Shown in pieces: positions 45,649 through 54,321 of a stretch of DNA of 64,000 bases (positions within the stretch are counted from its first letter, which is position 1; each line of letters starts with the position of its first letter). The stretch covers positions 4,526,001 to 4,590,000 of the forward strand of contig NZ_CP091285.1 of NCBI RefSeq assembly GCF_021650975.2, read 5' to 3'. The position numbers were made by a program, and so were the translations under genes. Below the pieces are notes generated by a model. That model worked only from the letters and a program-made list of their open reading frames with translations, did not search any database and had not been told where the DNA came from. Source of the stretch: Flavobacterium jumunjinense. Lineage in GTDB: Bacteria; Bacteroidota; Bacteroidia; Flavobacteriales; Flavobacteriaceae.

Positions 45649-45864
45649 TTATTTTTCCAATTTCAATTCACTAAAAACCTCTTTAAACATTTCTCCTGGA
45701 TCAATATCAATGGCTAGAGCAATTAGATACAATTCATCTGCTCTTAATTTTGTTGATTCATTTGAAGTTAATTGAGACAATCGCGCTTGACTGATTCCTG
45801 TTCTTCTAGAAACCATTGCTCTATTTACAGATTTCTTGGTAAGATATAGTCCTAAAGAAGTCAT
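45649..45864 (-). CDS. XRE family HTH transcriptional regulator
   Basis: 71 residues, a single Cro/C1-type helix-turn-helix domain: VSRRTGISQARLSQL marks the two helices, and LRADELYLIALAIDIDPGEM is the usual third/fourth helix. No effector domain. Such small regulators often govern themselves and neighbouring genes in mobile or defence regions; the plus-strand gene at 46004 is divergent, 139 bases away. Confidence 0.85.
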   Translation of the reverse strand: MTSLGLYLTKKSVNRAMVSRRTGISQARLSQLTSNESTKLRADELYLIALAIDIDPGEMFKEVFSELKLEK

Positions 45865-46003
45865 AATACTTTCGAATTTATACTCGTAAATATAGCTTAA
45901 TTAAAGAAAAATATAGAATATCTAAAGTTTTGTTTTGGATTTAGATAGATTATCACTAGATTTGTTTAGAAAGTCTAAATAATTATTTATAAAATATAGT
46001 GAT

Positions 46004-46207
46004 ATGAGTAAAAGATATACGAAAGCAGATTTAGAGGAAATTATCTATAATCAATTAGAAAATCTAAACGCAATGCATGATTTATTGGGAATTATGAAAC
46101 TTCAAAATGATTTAATACAAAATATTAATCAGAAACTTAGAGAGGAAATTGGTCAATTTAAAGGACAACAAGTAATGTATCCAACACGAAAAAAAACTAA
46201 ATCGTAA
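46004..46207 (+). CDS. Small coiled-coil protein, unknown
   Basis: 67 residues, entirely helical with a coiled-coil pattern (KADLEEIIYNQLENLNAMHD, then LGIMKLQNDLIQNINQKL) and a basic C-terminus (TRKKTKS). It is the only plus-strand gene in this part of the region and is divergent from the XRE regulator. No family recognised. Confidence 0.55.
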   Translation: MSKRYTKADLEEIIYNQLENLNAMHDLLGIMKLQNDLIQNINQKLREEIGQFKGQQVMYPTRKKTKS

Positions 46208-46325
46208 TTTCTATGTTGGATTTACTTTGTTTGTGGTTTAAAGGCGGGGATTTTGAGGAACAGATTATATTTTTCAAATTTAAATAAAATACAATTTGGT
46301 TTTTTTTGACGCTCTTTGTGGGTAC

Positions 46326-46390
46326 AGAATGCCATTATGAGCTAACTGTTGCGTTGAGAATCCAGTTTGTGTTTTACCTGTGCGATCGGG
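46326..46390. repeat. Dispersed intergenic repeat R2, second copy
   Basis: GAATGCCATTATGAGCTAAC ... CAGTTTGTG ... GATCGGG is a diverged copy of 40791-40853. The rest of the 46208-46521 gap shows no gene. Confidence 0.7.
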
Positions 46391-46521
46391 AAATTTTTAT
46401 AATCATTTCTAGTAGCTCGTCTAAATGACTCGTTCCGAAAAAGCCATCTGACTTCAAATAATATTATAAAAAATCATTGACTTAAAAATCTATAAATGAT
46501 AATTCAACGCTTAGCAAAGTC

Positions 46522-46571
46522 TAAAATAGTTAGTCCTCAAAGCCAAGTGACTTTGAGGACTAACTATTTTA
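46522..46571. terminator. Perfect 21-bp hairpin at the end of the Abi gene
   Basis: The left arm 46522-46542 and right arm 46551-46571 are exact complements around an 8-base loop. The Abi stop codon (TAG) lies in the arm. AT-rich arm ends provide the U-tract. Confidence 0.7.
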
Positions 46572-47406
46572 ATCTTCGGTGTTCAAATGTTTCAAGTAAA
46601 AATGTAGCCAATGTTATACCTGCACCAACAGCTAATTTAGCATGCCTTTCATTTAATCCTTTTCTTGCATTTTCTTTACCGTGACCAGTCCCGTATAAAT
46701 TTCTCAATTCTGTTAGTTTAATAACTACTTGACTTAAATTACTTAAAAGAATTTTTATTATGTCTGAACCTTTTTTTGCATCATCTACATCATCAGGAAC
46801 GAGTTCTAAAGCTTTTTGCACACTTTTCAAAAGTTTTGGAATATCATCTTTCTTATCAAATGAGATTTTTGATTTATTTAAAATTGTTTTCAATGTAGAT
46901 TCTACTAATTCTTTGGTTGAGCCAATTGCTAAACCAACATCTTCTGTAATAGATTTTTTTATTCTATCTATATGTTCTTGGAAATGCGATTTATCTAATA
47001 AATCAGTTGCATTTTGTAAATCTTCAAAATTGACTATTTGACCTACTGATGATAATTCTCCATTTGAAAATTCAAAACCATCACGAAGTAAAAATTTACT
47101 TAATTTATCAAACCAAATTTTATTTTGTTCAGTATTCCATGTGAATTTATTATCTTCCAAATCATTAAGTATATCTTGATAAACATTCAAAATTTTTCGA
47201 CACATAATTGGATTTCTCCAGTCGATTCCTATATAATAATTTTCAACTAGTGTTCTACGTTGTCCCCCATAATTTGACTCATCAGAATGCTCTGTGAATT
47301 GTACATCATGATTGTCAAAGTAATTTTCAATTTCTCGTAAAGTTATTGTTACAAAATATTCTTTAAATTCAGAACGTGTTTTTTTACTTATAATTTCCAT
47401 ATTCAT
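46564..47406 (-). CDS. Abortive infection protein with Abi_C (HEPN-type) C-terminus
   Basis: 280 residues. The C-terminal 60 (LRNLYGTGHGKENARKG, ERHAKLAVGAGITLATFLLE) match the Abi_C family (PF14355) pattern. RNLYGTGH gives R235-x6-H242, the RNase signature of HEPN domains, so the protein is a predicted RNA-cleaving abortive-infection effector against phage. The N-terminal 130 residues are helical and probably sense the trigger. The small gene at 47474 is 67 bases upstream on the same strand. Confidence 0.78.
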   Translation of the reverse strand: MNMEIISKKTRSEFKEYFVTITLREIENYFDNHDVQFTEHSDESNYGGQRRTLVENYYIGIDWRNPIMCRKILNVYQDILNDLEDNKFTWNTEQNKIWFDKLSKFLLRDGFEFSNGELSSVGQIVNFEDLQNATDLLDKSHFQEHIDRIKKSITEDVGLAIGSTKELVESTLKTILNKSKISFDKKDDIPKLLKSVQKALELVPDDVDDAKKGSDIIKILLSNLSQVVIKLTELRNLYGTGHGKENARKGLNERHAKLAVGAGITLATFLLETFEHRRLK

Positions 47407-47473
47407 TGAGGTTTACCATGCTTATTGTTAGCTTTATATAAATGAAAGATTGCGTAGAATTATCCTTTGTAGC

Positions 47474-47629
47474 TTAATCTCGCTTTTTTAGCAATTCATA
47501 AATTTTATCTAATACAAACATATCGATAGATAAATTGGTTAACTCATTTGTATTTGAACGAATATCTTCTAATTTAGAAGACATATCTTCTAATAATTCA
47601 ATCATTTTTTCGGCTTGTTCTTCTGTCAT
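47474..47629 (-). CDS. 51-residue helical peptide upstream of the Abi gene
   Basis: A short frame from an ATG at 47629 to a stop at 47474: MTEEQAEKMIELLEDMSSKL, continuing EDIRSNTNELTNLSIDMFVL and DKIYELLKKRD. It is acidic and helical with a coiled-coil pattern. Same strand as the Abi gene and close enough for one transcript. Real-looking composition, but the size keeps confidence moderate. An antitoxin- or regulator-like role would be speculation. Confidence 0.45.
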   Translation of the reverse strand: MTEEQAEKMIELLEDMSSKLEDIRSNTNELTNLSIDMFVLDKIYELLKKRD

Positions 47630-47963
47630 TTTTTTGTTTTTTAATAATTACACTAACTTATTTATACATGTTACAAAATCACACAAAGCCATCTGTTTTT
47701 AGGTAGATCGGCATGATAAATCCTGTTTGTTTTATTTATTCCTTACAAACCTAAACTTTTCTTTTTAGTCTTGCAATACGTATAAATACGTAGTCAAGGT
47801 AAAGTAGTTCGCCAAAACACTTTTTTATGGTGTATTGGGTTGGTTTTGTTTTGGTAAAAATAGGGTGCTTTTTTTAATCTATTTTACGGTTTTCCTTATT
47901 GTGGTGTTTTTTTTGGTTCTCGAGTTCTCGATACTTTTTAACTTCGTTGCTCTGCGTTAAAAA

Positions 47964-48050
47964 ACTCGAACTGACGGTGTGCAAAACTAAGAATTAATGA
48001 AGCCGAATTTTAACCACCCTGTCCTGCGGACACCCCTCCAAAGGATGGGA
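47964..48050. repeat. Dispersed intergenic repeat R1, third copy
   Basis: ACTCGAACTGACGGTGTGCA, then AAACTAAGAATTAATGAAGC ... CACCCCTCCAAAGG, related to 40702 and 40856. A flanking TTTTTAAC ... GTTAAAAA hairpin sits just upstream, and GGTTCTCGATAC just downstream repeats the sequence near 40650. The whole 47630-48398 gap is non-coding. Confidence 0.75.
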
Positions 48051-48179
48051 ATTGACGGAGTGCTAGGGTTCTCGATACGTTTTTTATGAAATTGCTGTTC
48101 TACAACACCTATTCTTTTATAAGTAAGCCACTAATGAGGTGCTTTCAGCAAGACAATTTTGAGGATAATCATTTTACGT

Positions 48180-48230
48180 TAACATCCTACACCTGTCAGG
48201 TTTTAGAAACCTGACAGGTGTAGGATGTTA
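48180..48230. repeat. Perfect 24-bp palindrome with 3-base loop
   Basis: The arms TAACATCCTACACCTGTCAG... (48180-48203) and 48207-48230 are exact reverse complements with loop TAG. The ACCTGTCAGGTTT core is, from memory, a frequent dispersed palindrome in Bacteroidetes. Confidence 0.75.
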
Positions 48231-48274
48231 GTATTAATACATGAATTTCTTTTTAACACAATCAATAAACACAC

Positions 48275-48304
48275 AAAAAAATCCCAAGCATTACACTTGG
48301 GATT
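48275..48304 (-). terminator. Terminator of the second adhesin gene
   Basis: Minus strand aatcccaag tgtaatg cttgggatt followed by TTTTTTGTG. Confidence 0.85.
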
Positions 48305-48398
48305 ATTGCTGTTCTCCATAACTTAACAAATTCGGAAAACATCATAAAAATGTTTTATAATATAACTAACTCACAAAAACATTTTATTATTTCATATG

Positions 48399-51300
48399 CT
48401 ATCTTTTTAAAGAAAAGTGTGCTTTAAACACCCTTCTACTTTCTCCAAATAAATAATCTACTGTGAACCAATAATCGGTAGAAGGCAATTGTTCGCCATT
48501 AAACGTTCCGTCCCAACCTGCTCCAACGGTAGATAGTTGTTTCAATAACTTTCCATACCTATCAAAAATAAAAATACGTGCATCTGGCTGATCGGATAAC
48601 GCAACAATATTCCAATTATCATTAATTCCATCACCATTAGGGGTAAAAAACTTAGGATAATCTAAAACAATAACTTCAGTCGTAATTGATGCGGAACAAC
48701 CATTCAAATCGGTAACCGTAATAGTATGTGTTCCAATAGCTACATTTTCAAAAACAGGACTCAATTGAGGAATATTGTCGTCTAACTGATATTCATAATT
48801 ACCAGAAGAAGTAGCATAAACCGTTATTGTTCTTTCGCCCGAAAAAGGTTCCCCCACTACACAAGTAACATTCGTTAAAGTAGGCTGATTAATTGTCATT
48901 GCTAAAGTTGTTGCAACAGCACATTGTCCAGCATCGGGTGTAAAAGTATAGGTTGCCGATGTGGTATTGTTGACAACAGCAGGATTCCATGAACCAGTAA
49001 TACCTTCTATCGAAGTAGCTACTAAAACAGGAGCCGTTTCTCCTGAACAGATGGGTTGCAGCCCTGTAAAACTAGGAACAATAGGCGTGTTTACCACAAT
49101 CGTCATAACAACAACCTCAGCACATTGTCCGGCATCGGGTGTAAAAGTATAGGTCGTTGTTGTGGTATTATCCAAAGCAGGAGACCATGTTCCTGTGATG
49201 CTTTCTAACGATGTTGTTGGTAAAGGACTCAAGGTTTCCCCTGAACATATAGGTGCTACTTGTGTAAACGTTGGTGTTACTAAAGGGTTTACTGTTATTG
49301 TTACTGTTGTCAATGTTGATGAAGTACATTGTCCGGCATCGGGTGTAAAAGTATAAGTCGTTGTTGTAGTATTATCTAAAGCAGGAGACCATGTTCCTGT
49401 GATGCTTTCTAATGATGTGATTGGCAACGGAGCAAAAGCATCTCCCGAACAAATTGCAGCAACTGCTGAAAATGTCGGTGTTACTATTGGGTTTACAACA
49501 ATCGTCATCATTACACTATCTGCACATTGTCCGGCATCGGGTGTAAAAGTATAAGTTGTAGTTGCTGTATTGTCTAATGCTGGTGACCATGTTCCTGTGA
49601 TTCCTTCAATTGAAGTAGTCGATAAAGGAGCCAAAGCATCTCCCGAACAAATTGGTGCTACTTGCGTAAATGTTGGTGTTACGATTGGATTTACAACAAT
49701 TGTCATCATTACACTATCTGCACATTGTCCGGCATCGGGTGTAAAAGTATAGGTTGTTGTTGTGGTATTATCCAAAGCAGGAGACCAACTTCCTGTGATG
49801 CTTTCTAACGATGTTGTTGGTAAAGAACTCAAGGTTTCCCCTGAACATATGGGTGCAACTTCTGTAAACGTTGGTGTTACTAAAGGGTTTACTGTTATTG
49901 TTACTGTTGCCAATGTTGATGAAGTACATTGTCCGGCATCGGGTGTAAAAGTATAAGTTGTTGTTGTAGTATTGTCTAATGCTGGTGACCATGTTCCTGT
50001 AATACTTTCTAATGATGTAATTGGCAATGGGCTCAAGGTTTCTCCTGTACATATTGGTGCTACAGGATCGAAAGTAGGCATTACACTTCCTGGATTTACA
50101 GTACTTGTTAAAGTTGTTATTGTAGCACATTGTCCCGCATCGGGTGTAAAGGTATAAATTGTTGTGGTGGTATTGTCCAAAGCTGGAGACCATGTTCCTG
50201 TGATGCTTTCCAATGACGTGGTTGGCAAAGGAGCCAAGGCATCTCCTGCACATATTGGCGCAACAGGATCAAAAGTAGGTGTTGTACTTGGGTTAACAAC
50301 AATTGTCATATCAACCGGTTCTGCACATTGAATACCTGTGGGAACAAAACTAATATCATCAATCCCAAAATCATTTCCATAAGCAGCTGTATTCTTATCA
50401 TAAATACAAATCTCAGCCGAAGTACTTGTTCCAGAATTCCAAGGAAAAGAGCTTCTTGTCCAATTACAGGTAGCATATCCTAAATTAGTGTTTCCTATGG
50501 CAACTCCATTAATGGTTACTTCTAAATTAGCAGGACTTCCCGAAGAAACAGATTGGGCAAAATAGCTGAAAATATAATTTTCTCCTGCTTGAATAGGAAT
50601 TGTTTGACACCATACACTATCGTTTCCTCCATTGGAAACAGAAGCATCTGCTACTAAAAAATTACCACCACCCGTATTGTCATTACAAGACGAAAGTGAA
50701 TTGAACCAAACACTAGAGTTGGTTGTTACTCCATAGACTCCCACAACAGTTCCATCTGAACTTAATGTATGAGTATAGCTACTTGAAAATCCAGAATTAC
50801 CTTGCGAAAAATCTCCATTTAGAGCTAAATTCGGATTCGGATTCGGGTCGGGTGTAAAAGTATACGTCGTAGTTGTTGTGTTGTCTATAGCAGGAGACCA
50901 AGTTCCAACTACACCGTTATTTGAAATAGTAGGCAAAGGAGCAATTACTTCTCCTTCACAAATATCGGGTACAGGTGTAAAAATTGGAGTAGTTATTGGT
51001 TTTACAGTTACCAACACTGGTTGAATATCATTACAGTTTGGTGCTACACCAGAGGAACTTCTAATATAATAGGTGCCACTCACATCTATAGCAGACGGTG
51101 AAGGGGTAACTAAAGGAATTGTTCCCGCAGGATCGGTCCAATAGGTTAATGTACCACCACCTATACTTCCTACTGTTATAGCAGGATCGGTAATATCTAC
51201 TGTATTCGGACTACAAACTGCATCTGGATTTGTGATTGATAAAACGGTTGGTGCACACAATTGTAAAACAACTTCTAAATCATCTAGCGCAAAATCATTT

Positions 51301-51878
51301 CCTCCAGGACTTGTATTAACGTCTACTAAATTAATTGTTACACAAGCAGCCGAAGGCACAAAAGTGTACATTACTTGTTGCCAACCAACAGTAGGCAAAT
51401 CGGCAGTAGGATTACCATAGATAATTGTTCCTGTAGCGTTTCCAAAATTAACCACAATATTGGGTTGTGTAGTTGCATCTGTAGTTGTAGAAGAAATCGT
51501 TCTAATCCAATAACTAAAAGTATAAGAAGCTCCAATTGTTAAACCACAAAGTCCCGAGGCATTGTCTCCAGCACTCCAAAAAGAAGCATTCGAATTGGTA
51601 TGACCATCAACAACCATCATGGTGTTTCCTGCACCAGCAGTATGGTCGTTTAGGGGTGAAATAAAATATTGATTTAAAGGAGATGGATTATTGCTTATCG
51701 CATAACTTCCTGGATAAGTATCTCCTGTAGTAGATGTGTATAGATTGTAATTTGGAACAGTAAAACCGCTACCGGCTCCTCCGCTTTCAAAATCTCCGTT
51801 AGTTAAAAGGTTTTGGGAAAATAAGTGCACAGAAAAGAGCACAAAGCATGTAAAGAATGCTTGATTCAATTTTTTCAT
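48399..51878 (-). CDS. Repeat adhesin with type B T9SS sorting domain
   Basis: 1159 residues from the ATG at 51878, which opens a signal peptide (MKKLNQAFFTCFVLFSVHLFSQ). Parts: an N-terminal jelly-roll module (LLTNGDFESGG ... FALDDLEVV); one Ig-like domain; a first PLPTISNNGVVGTWSPA repeat split by a second jelly-roll (LALNGDFSQ ... FGIDDISFVP); seven more repeats of about 65 residues (ICSGETLSPLPTTSLESITG, then TWSPALDNTTTTTYTFTPDA); a SprB-like ENVAIGTHTITVTDLNGC module; and the type B sorting domain (FFTPNGDGINDNWNI, WDGTFNGEQLPS, KAHFSLKR). The sorting domain closely matches that of the 2161-residue adhesin. Surface display through T9SS is predicted. Confidence 0.9.
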   Translation of the reverse strand: MKKLNQAFFTCFVLFSVHLFSQNLLTNGDFESGGAGSGFTVPNYNLYTSTTGDTYPGSYAISNNPSPLNQYFISPLNDHTAGAGNTMMVVDGHTNSNASFWSAGDNASGLCGLTIGASYTFSYWIRTISSTTTDATTQPNIVVNFGNATGTIIYGNPTADLPTVGWQQVMYTFVPSAACVTINLVDVNTSPGGNDFALDDLEVVLQLCAPTVLSITNPDAVCSPNTVDITDPAITVGSIGGGTLTYWTDPAGTIPLVTPSPSAIDVSGTYYIRSSSGVAPNCNDIQPVLVTVKPITTPIFTPVPDICEGEVIAPLPTISNNGVVGTWSPAIDNTTTTTYTFTPDPNPNPNLALNGDFSQGNSGFSSSYTHTLSSDGTVVGVYGVTTNSSVWFNSLSSCNDNTGGGNFLVADASVSNGGNDSVWCQTIPIQAGENYIFSYFAQSVSSGSPANLEVTINGVAIGNTNLGYATCNWTRSSFPWNSGTSTSAEICIYDKNTAAYGNDFGIDDISFVPTGIQCAEPVDMTIVVNPSTTPTFDPVAPICAGDALAPLPTTSLESITGTWSPALDNTTTTIYTFTPDAGQCATITTLTSTVNPGSVMPTFDPVAPICTGETLSPLPITSLESITGTWSPALDNTTTTTYTFTPDAGQCTSSTLATVTITVNPLVTPTFTEVAPICSGETLSSLPTTSLESITGSWSPALDNTTTTTYTFTPDAGQCADSVMMTIVVNPIVTPTFTQVAPICSGDALAPLSTTSIEGITGTWSPALDNTATTTYTFTPDAGQCADSVMMTIVVNPIVTPTFSAVAAICSGDAFAPLPITSLESITGTWSPALDNTTTTTYTFTPDAGQCTSSTLTTVTITVNPLVTPTFTQVAPICSGETLSPLPTTSLESITGTWSPALDNTTTTTYTFTPDAGQCAEVVVMTIVVNTPIVPSFTGLQPICSGETAPVLVATSIEGITGSWNPAVVNNTTSATYTFTPDAGQCAVATTLAMTINQPTLTNVTCVVGEPFSGERTITVYATSSGNYEYQLDDNIPQLSPVFENVAIGTHTITVTDLNGCSASITTEVIVLDYPKFFTPNGDGINDNWNIVALSDQPDARIFIFDRYGKLLKQLSTVGAGWDGTFNGEQLPSTDYWFTVDYLFGESRRVFKAHFSLKR
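48880..50330 (-). repeat. Seven tandem coding repeats of about 190 bp
   Basis: Units 2-8 of the second adhesin, each with TSLESITGTWSPALDNTTTT and TFTPDAGQC. DNA identity between units is high, which also leaves antisense frames open. Limits are approximate. Confidence 0.8.
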
Positions 51879-52003
51879 GATCGTTTTGATAGTTTGTTTG
51901 TTTTTAATTCCTTCTAGTAATAACAATAGTAACCATCAAAATTCCCACATAATGATGTTTGTCTTTTCTATTTTAGAATAACACATAAAAGGTTACCAAA
52001 AAA

Positions 52004-52011
52004 CAAAACTA
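52004..52011 (-). promoter_or_regulatory. Candidate -7 box for the second adhesin gene
   Basis: The minus strand TAGTTTTG matches TAnnTTTG, 125 bases before the ATG; no -33 TTG is seen. Confidence 0.3.
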
Positions 52012-52167
52012 GACTTGTATTTATTCTTTCCACTAAAAGTTGATAACGGCAAAAATAGAAAGATATTATGAAATAGCCTCCCTTTTTACTATTATGTTTC
52101 TGTAAAATAAAGTCCTAAAAAAAAATAGTTGCGAAAGAAAAATAAAACTGTAATTTTGTTTCCACAA

Positions 52168-52223
52168 ATAGGAAATGGTGTGCTTCCTAAACCAACCGCC
52201 CTGAAAAAGCTGATGACACCTGA
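52168..52223 (+). ncRNA. Fluoride riboswitch (crcB motif) aptamer
   Basis: ATAGGAAATGGTGTGCTTCC, then TAAACCAACCGCC and GCTGATGACACCTG, carry the conserved fluoride-aptamer blocks: GATGGTG-like, the CCTAAACC joining region, CCGCC, and CTGATGACACCT. GGTGT can pair with ACACC to close the fold. It stands 39 bases before a CLC-F exporter gene, the standard partner. Confidence 0.92.
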
Positions 52224-52258
52224 TTAAATATTTATTTTTCACAATTTTAATCAGGAGA
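52219..52258 (+). promoter_or_regulatory. Expression platform: SD-sequestering hairpin
   Basis: CCTGATTAAA (52219-52228) and TTTAATCAGG (52246-52255) are perfect 10-bp complements. The right arm contains the start of the AGGAGA ribosome binding site (52253-52258), four bases before the ATG. The left arm overlaps the 3' end of the aptamer (ACACCTGA), so fluoride binding should free the site. Confidence 0.75.
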
Positions 52259-52261
52259 ACT

Positions 52262-53581
52262 ATGTCTCATAATAATGCACCAGAAACCGCTAGCCAAAAA
52301 GTACAAAAGCAGCTCCAATTATTTTTTAAACGATTTCCATCACTACCTTATATTGCAAAATGGTTGCTCATTAGTAGCATCATCAGTATTTGTATTGGTT
52401 CTGCATCTGCCGGATTTCTAATCTCCTTAAATTGGGTGACCAACTATAGAGAAAACCATCTTTGGATTATTGCACTACTTCCCATTTGTGGACTATTCAT
52501 TGGTTATTTATACCATTATTTAGGAAAAGATGTTGAAGCAGGTAATAATTTACTTATTGACACGATTCATGATCCTAAAAAAATAAAAATCCCGTTCAAA
52601 ATGGCTCCCTTAGTCTATATTGGAACCATTGCCACGCACTTATTTGGAGGATCCGCAGGTCGAGAAGGAACAGCATTACAAATGGCAAGTGCTATAGCCG
52701 ATCAATTTACCAAACCCTTTAAACTAAATAGCGAAGAACGAAAAATAGTCCTCATTGCAGCTATTGCGGCTGGTTTTGGTTCTGTCTTTGGAACACCATT
52801 AGCGGGTGCTATTTTCGGATTGGAAGTATTCCTTATCGGAAAACTCCGTTACAATGCTATTTTTCCTGCTTTTACATCAGCCATCATAGCCGATTTAGTT
52901 ACCGATTTTTGGCAAGCTGAACACACACTTTATCATATTGATAGTATTCCTACACTTTCTACCTCAACACTGCTATATAGTATTCTAGCTGGAATAGCCT
53001 TCGGACTTTGTGCGGCTTCTTTTAGCAAAATAATGCATGCCACCACTCGTTTTTTCAAAGCCAAAATTAGTTATGCTCCTTTGCGACCTTTCATAGGTGG
53101 TTGCATTGTTGCATTAGCAGTATTACTTATGGGAACATCAAGATATATTGGTTTGGGTGTACCCGTAATTGTAGAAGCCTTTGATCACACATTACCCGTG
53201 TATGATTTTGCCTTAAAAATGGCATTCACACTACTCACACTTTCCGCTGGTTTTAAAGGAGGCGAAGTGACTCCCTTATTCTTCATAGGAGCCACATTAG
53301 GTAGTGCGCTATCGTTATTTATACCGTTACCCACTGCCCTATTAGCAGGAATGGGATTTGTAGCCGTTTTTGCAGGGGCTACCAATACACCATTAGCTTG
53401 TATCTTCATGGCACTCGAACTTTTTGGTTCAGAATGTGGTATTTATGTCGCTATTGCTTGTGTTGTTGCCTATTTACTTTCGGGACACACTAGTATCTAT
53501 ACCGCACAAATTATTGGCAATGCCAAACATTCCGATTTTAATGAGGAAGAAGGTAAAACAATCAAAGAAGTGAAAAAGTAA
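52262..53581 (+). CDS. Fluoride/proton antiporter of the CLC-F type
   Basis: Expels fluoride across the inner membrane. 439 residues, about ten or more spans. GGSAGREGTALQM is the selectivity-filter GREG motif. The residue run AGNNLLIDTIHDP replaces the GSGIP motif of chloride-type CLCs, which marks the fluoride-specific clade. GSVFGTPLAGAIFGLE, GGEVTPLFFIGA and AGATNTPLACIFMALE are further CLC signatures. The fluoride riboswitch just upstream supports the substrate. A lipoprotein gene follows 12 bases after the stop. Confidence 0.92.
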   Translation: MSHNNAPETASQKVQKQLQLFFKRFPSLPYIAKWLLISSIISICIGSASAGFLISLNWVTNYRENHLWIIALLPICGLFIGYLYHYLGKDVEAGNNLLIDTIHDPKKIKIPFKMAPLVYIGTIATHLFGGSAGREGTALQMASAIADQFTKPFKLNSEERKIVLIAAIAAGFGSVFGTPLAGAIFGLEVFLIGKLRYNAIFPAFTSAIIADLVTDFWQAEHTLYHIDSIPTLSTSTLLYSILAGIAFGLCAASFSKIMHATTRFFKAKISYAPLRPFIGGCIVALAVLLMGTSRYIGLGVPVIVEAFDHTLPVYDFALKMAFTLLTLSAGFKGGEVTPLFFIGATLGSALSLFIPLPTALLAGMGFVAVFAGATNTPLACIFMALELFGSECGIYVAIACVVAYLLSGHTSIYTAQIIGNAKHSDFNEEEGKTIKEVKK

Positions 53582-53593
53582 TACTGTGTTATA

Positions 53594-54211
53594 ATGAAAA
53601 AGAACCTCTTTTTATTTGCTTTCGTAATCTTGCTATTTTCATGTAAAAAAACAGAAATAAGACCTATTGAAACAACAAAAAAACTAAAAGAAAAAGGTCT
53701 TCCAAAAAGAGAAAGTAGCCAATCGTTTGATTATTCAAAGTTTACTATTTCTAAAGGAAAAATGGGAACATTAAAAATTGGCATGACTTGCCATGAGGCT
53801 GACAAATTACTTTCAGATTTAACAAAAAAAGAAACAGATCCTTTCAATTTTGGGTTCGATGGCGGAGGAAAAGCATACATCTATTATTTTGAAGAAGAAC
53901 CAATTCTATCATTAATCCCAGAATTTGAAACCGATACAATTATTGCAATAATAGCCCTTACAAAAGAAATAACAACAAAAAATGGCTTACACCCAAATGC
54001 CTCAGTTTCTGAAATACTTCAAAAAATTCCAAAACTAAAAGTCAACTATAATCCAATGATGGATTGGGAATATATGACCGATGAAAACAATAATTGGGAT
54101 TTTATTTTTGCTACAGATCCAAACCACCAAATTGGAAATTATACTGCTATTGAAGAACCTACAAAACCGATTCGTTTAGAAATAAAATGCGATTGGATAA
54201 CCATACATTAA
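53594..54211 (+). CDS. Lipoprotein, unknown function
   Basis: 205 residues with a lipoprotein signal (MKKNLFLFAFVILLFSC, Cys 17). The mature part is charged, with KMGTLKIGMTCHEADKLLSD resembling the start of a small alpha/beta fold seen in flavobacterial lipoproteins. It starts 12 bases after the CLC-F stop and could share the fluoride-controlled transcript, though a role in fluoride handling is not shown. Confidence 0.6.
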   Translation: MKKNLFLFAFVILLFSCKKTEIRPIETTKKLKEKGLPKRESSQSFDYSKFTISKGKMGTLKIGMTCHEADKLLSDLTKKETDPFNFGFDGGGKAYIYYFEEEPILSLIPEFETDTIIAIIALTKEITTKNGLHPNASVSEILQKIPKLKVNYNPMMDWEYMTDENNNWDFIFATDPNHQIGNYTAIEEPTKPIRLEIKCDWITIH

Positions 54212-54321
54212 CCATCAAGGTACAAAACACAGCACCTCATAATTTAACCTAATAGCATTTCTTTTATTCGCTATTACAAGAAGTTAAACGCAAATTAATT
54301 CGTATTTTTAACCTAAAAAAA

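Noticed and set aside
48961..50302. Several plus-strand and alternate minus-strand frames of 60-160 codons
   Set aside because: They recur in step with the 190-bp adhesin repeat and are antisense or shifted shadows of it, with Cys/Asn/Tyr-rich or otherwise unnatural composition.
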